Assembly (NCBI GenBank): GCA_016873615.1
Contig: VGWX01000011.1
Location: forward strand, 1-42,378
DNA length: 42,378 bases
Direction: 5' to 3'
Source: Nitrospira sp.
Lineage (GTDB): Bacteria > Nitrospirota > Thermodesulfovibrionia > Thermodesulfovibrionales > SM23-35
Every line of letters starts with the position of its first letter. Position 1 is the stretch's first letter. Below, in pieces: positions 40,901 to 42,378 of this stretch. The notes beneath the pieces were generated by a model. It searched no databases and was not told the DNA's origin. It saw nothing but the letters and a program-made list of their open reading frames with translations. The position numbers were made by a program, and so were the translations under genes.

Positions 40901-42127
40901 AAAAGCAGCTGCAGTAGCCTGTGCTGTAATCTCATTCTTTACAATGTCAGCGCCGACATAATCTGCAATCATGTATCTCCCTGAACCGGTTGTGCCAACG
41001 CATATGATCTCAACTTTGTCGCCGATCTCTTCGCCTATTTCCGAAAGTCCGATTTTGACAGCCTCTATCGGTTTGCCTGCAGTCATAAGATATCTTTTTG
41101 CGAGCAGTTCTCCCTTTTCATCTATAACTGCGAGATTCGTACTGATAGATCCGATGTCTATCCCAAGGTAAGCCCTGATTTTATTTGCAGATGAGAGATC
41201 AGGAGTAAAGTTCGAAGAAATATTTGCCCTGATTTCATCATTTGTCATTCTCACTTCATCTCTTAGAGGAGGATATCCTTCTTCGAGAGGCCTGTATGAT
41301 TTTAAAAACTGCTCAAGCAGTGATATGTCAAAATCGTGAATGGAACCTTCATGCATATTTTTCAATGCAGCGCCGATTGCTCCCATAAGTGCATGGTCCT
41401 CCGGGACAAACAGTTCATCAAGCTCGAAGATTTCCCTGAAAGCCCTTACCATCCCGTTGTTTGCTGCAACGCCTCCCTGGAATGATACAGGAGGTGTAAT
41501 TTTTCTGCCCCTTGATATCGACCCCTTGAAGTTTCTCGCTACTGCAAAGCAGAGACCTGCTACAATATCTTCCACAGGTGTTGCGATCTGCTGAAGGTGG
41601 ATCATGTCGGATTTTGCAAACACACTGCAGCGTCCTGCAATCCTCGGAGGTCTCTTTGATCTGAGCGCAAGATTGCTGAATTCCTCTATGGTGAGTCTTA
41701 ATCTTTCAGCCTGCTGATCGAGGAATGAACCTGTGCCGGCAGCACAGACAGAATTCATGGAGAAGTCTTTTACAGAGCGGTTGTCCTCACTCAAAAGGAT
41801 AAGTTTGGAGTCCTCTCCTCCCATTTCAATTATCGTCTTTATATGCGGGAACAGATTAGATGCAGCATATGACTGTGCAACAATCTCATTAACAGGCGCT
41901 ATATTAAGGATGGAGGCGATCAGTCTGCCGGAAGATCCTGTAACAGCAAGTGAAAAGGTAAGAGGTGATGAAGTGAAAGAACGGTTTAATTCTCTTAACA
42001 ATTCAAGGGCAACAGGAATAGGAAGCCCTTTATGTCTTTCGTAGCGACTGTAAAGCTTTTCCCCTTTTTCATCGAGAACAACAAGCTTTACACTTACAGA
42101 ACCTGCATCAAGACCAATGAAGTTCAT
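37886..42127 (-). CDS. Giant acyl-CoA dehydratase activase-related protein (two BadF/HgdC-like ASKHA domains plus DUF2229 region)
   Basis: The 1413-residue protein opens with an ASKHA ATPase domain (about 1-255: IGLDAGSVSVKLVVLDEKG, GGEDSKLI, CAAGTGSFLDQQ at 128-139, Cys167). A second ASKHA domain follows (about 318-580, starting YLGIDIGSISTNLAVIDEKG, with the same CAAGTGSF signature). A Cys cluster (FECKGCPNVCEINR to GGRCEKYD, about 600-650) precedes the large DUF2229/2-hydroxyglutaryl-CoA-dehydratase-like part, which has several further cysteines (SGKECYPC, CMPGT). Activases of this type use ATP to inject electrons into low-potential enzymes, but the large fused form has no proven substrate. 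Short repeat-like inserts break the linkers (EVRMTNDEIRA near 290-300; SSLITHHLSL near 690). SD CGGAG precedes ATG 42127. Confidence 0.88.
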   Translation of the reverse strand: MNFIGLDAGSVSVKLVVLDEKGEKLYSRYERHKGLPIPVALELLRELNRSFTSSPLTFSLAVTGSSGRLIASILNIAPVNEIVAQSYAASNLFPHIKTIIEMGGEDSKLILLSEDNRSVKDFSMNSVCAAGTGSFLDQQAERLRLTIEEFSNLALRSKRPPRIAGRCSVFAKSDMIHLQQIATPVEDIVAGLCFAVARNFKGSISRGRKITPPVSFQGGVAANNGMVRAFREIFELDELFVPEDHALMGAIGAALKNMHEGSIHDFDISLLEQFLKSYRPLEEGYPPLRDEVRMTNDEIRANISSNFTPDLSSANKIRAYLGIDIGSISTNLAVIDEKGELLAKRYLMTAGKPIEAVKIGLSEIGEEIGDKVEIICVGTTGSGRYMIADYVGADIVKNEITAQATAAAFIDKDVDTIFEIGGQDSKFISLKNGIIVDFEMNKACAAGTGSFLEEQAEKLNISIKGEFEQSALSAKNPCRLGERCTVFMENSLMANLQKGAEKNDLLAGLAYSIVQNYINRVVAGKHIGSNIFFQGGVAFNRSVVAAFEKYLNKKITVPANHDVTGAIGMALIAMKHMNTLKDEGQGTKDDKKNLTTTFKGFELSKRPYEISSFECKGCPNVCEINRVKIVGEKDFLFFGGRCEKYDVRKKNTSGHPDLFLFREEMLWKEHEEHKLKSSLITHHLSLKIGIPYIFFFQDYLPFWSTLLWELGFNVEVSPKTNRQIVNLGLERVLSEACFPVKVAHGHIQYLLDKNVDAIFLPSFVNLNTPEDSLDKGLSCPYTQTIPYISQVAFKDINIIKPVINLRRSITFMINELAASFKRFGINKYRISRAINTAQKAQDDFLNAIKTKGNELLSGIKDDTIVIIGRSYNSLDSGVNLEIPKKLADLDILSVPFDFLPTEGYAIESEWPNMYWRSGQQILKAARYVRETKNIYAIYIGNFLCGPDSFILKYFKREMGEKPFLHIEIDEHSADAGAITRCEAFMDSIRNRKSVIRRQMPEEITSSRPPQITHNSKRTIYIPRMSDHAFALAASFAHCGINAEVLPESDKKTTDVGRKYVSGKECYPCTVTTGDMVRKVMESDFVPQKSAFFMPSGTGPCRFGQYNVFHRSVLDNLGYGDVPIFSPNQDTTFYKDLGIVGKDFTMHAWKGVVAYELLNKSLHETRPYEKDKGSADELYENYLQRLYKSLKTNTNGALEETLSGIRKDFEHLPRYDGRKPLIGIIGEIFVRSHRFSNEDLIRKVEALGAEVWIAPVEEWIYYVNLMGLKKALLKKEKSAIISFLLKKFFQKRIEHRFAKYFEGFLKTLKEPETKEILKKASPYLHSSFEGEAVLSIGKSIDLLERGSSGIINAMPFGCMPGTIVTAIMRGVSRDYGIPCISIPYDGTESPITEIQLEAFMDQAREYKRELRVKS

Positions 42128-42149
42128 TAATACTCCGATTTTTATAAAA

Positions 42150-42158
42150 ATTATACCA
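42150..42158 (-). promoter_or_regulatory. Extended -10 promoter for the activase gene
   Basis: On the minus strand TGGTATAAT (plus coordinates 42150-42158) is an extended -10 box, about 23 bases before the ATG at 42127. The -35 region is weak (TCTCAT), which fits an extended -10 type. Confidence 0.5.
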
Positions 42159-42183
42159 CAGACATATTCTTTATGAGAGATGT

Positions 42184-42315
42184 ATGATTATCTCTTTTTA
42201 TGATGCAAAGGAAAAAACCTGGATGGGACTTCCTCTTTATATAACCGATAACCTTCACCAAAACGGTTTAAAAGCTCCTGCAGGCTTCAGCAACAGCTCT
42301 GTCTTCAATTATTAA
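42184..42315 (+). other. Doubtful 43-codon frame at the right edge
   Basis: ATG 42184 opens MIISFYDAKEKTWMGLPLYI and closes at TAA 42315. A GAGAG sits nine bases before the ATG. The residue mix is plausible for protein, but no family is recognised, and the frame runs into the repeat at 42340, so it may be a 5' remnant. Confidence 0.25.
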
Positions 42316-42339
42316 GGAGATCATAAGAAAAGCCACAGA

Positions 42340-42378
42340 CCCTCACCCTTGCCCTCTCCCCTCAAGGGAGAGGGGACT
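42340..42378. repeat. Interspersed ccctctcccctcaaggg repeat, partial at the window edge
   Basis: CCCTCTCCC (42352-42360) pairs with GGGAGAGGG (42366-42374), inside a ccctcacccttgccctctcc wording. It belongs to the same broad class as the units at 15640 and 29031 and is cut off by the window end. Confidence 0.6.

Overview
The window looks like a chromosomal segment from an anaerobic or microaerophilic Gram-negative bacterium, most plausibly a Nitrospirota-like (Thermodesulfovibrionia-type) or deltaproteobacterium-like lineage. This is inferred from gene content: an octaheme HAO-type cytochrome, a candidate Re-citrate synthase next to an isocitrate dehydrogenase, a giant BadF/HgdC-type activase, HD-GYP/PilZ c-di-GMP proteins, and abundant short interspersed repeats. 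No rRNA or marker phylogeny is available to confirm it.

Layout. 1-1900 is an accessory strip. It holds the C-terminus of a phospholipase A2-like (possibly polymorphic-toxin) protein and an adjacent four-helix membrane protein (candidate immunity), a truncated RAYT transposase, a YkgJ gene scrap, and a complete HigB/HigA toxin-antitoxin operon with its own promoter and operator-like palindrome. 2000-9300 carries an Slp lipoprotein, a CinA-N/MoCF protein, a CHASE2/HD-GYP sensor grouped with a LysM-FecR protein and a secreted repeat protein, a secreted MsrA-MsrB fusion and tRNA-Val(GAC). 9300-14300 has a secreted cysteine-containing protein, a tandem-PilZ protein, ndk, mdh, and the octaheme cytochrome followed by a striking cloverleaf-like foldback element. 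14300-21400 is metabolic and housekeeping: a CNNM/CorC-type transporter, the citrate synthase-like/isocitrate dehydrogenase pair, and fabG-acpP-fabF-rnc.

21500-25000 is a copper-handling cluster: a 51-aa YHS protein, a Met-rich secreted protein and a P1B-type ATPase whose N-terminus carries two YHS and two heavy-metal-binding (HMBD) modules in place of HMA domains. 25000-30140 is a defence and toxin-antitoxin island: MNT/HEPN, a deletion scar joining a restriction-gene start to a VapC tail, a single-chain restriction-modification enzyme, and a zeta-like toxin with a 59-aa partner. 30150-37560 is a tight minus-strand housekeeping run (MetE-like, tmk, holB, ricT, metG, rpiB, glyA, nrdR). 37700-42130 holds a 32-aa COX24-like basic protein gene with a clear terminator and a 1413-aa acyl-CoA dehydratase activase-related protein.

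A recurring theme is repeat invasion of coding sequence. An 81-bp interspersed repeat is carried in frame inside the restriction-modification gene, and short reiterated words appear inside holB and the activase gene and at the activase 3' end. Together these indicate a genome in which short repeats spread and are tolerated inside non-conserved loops.
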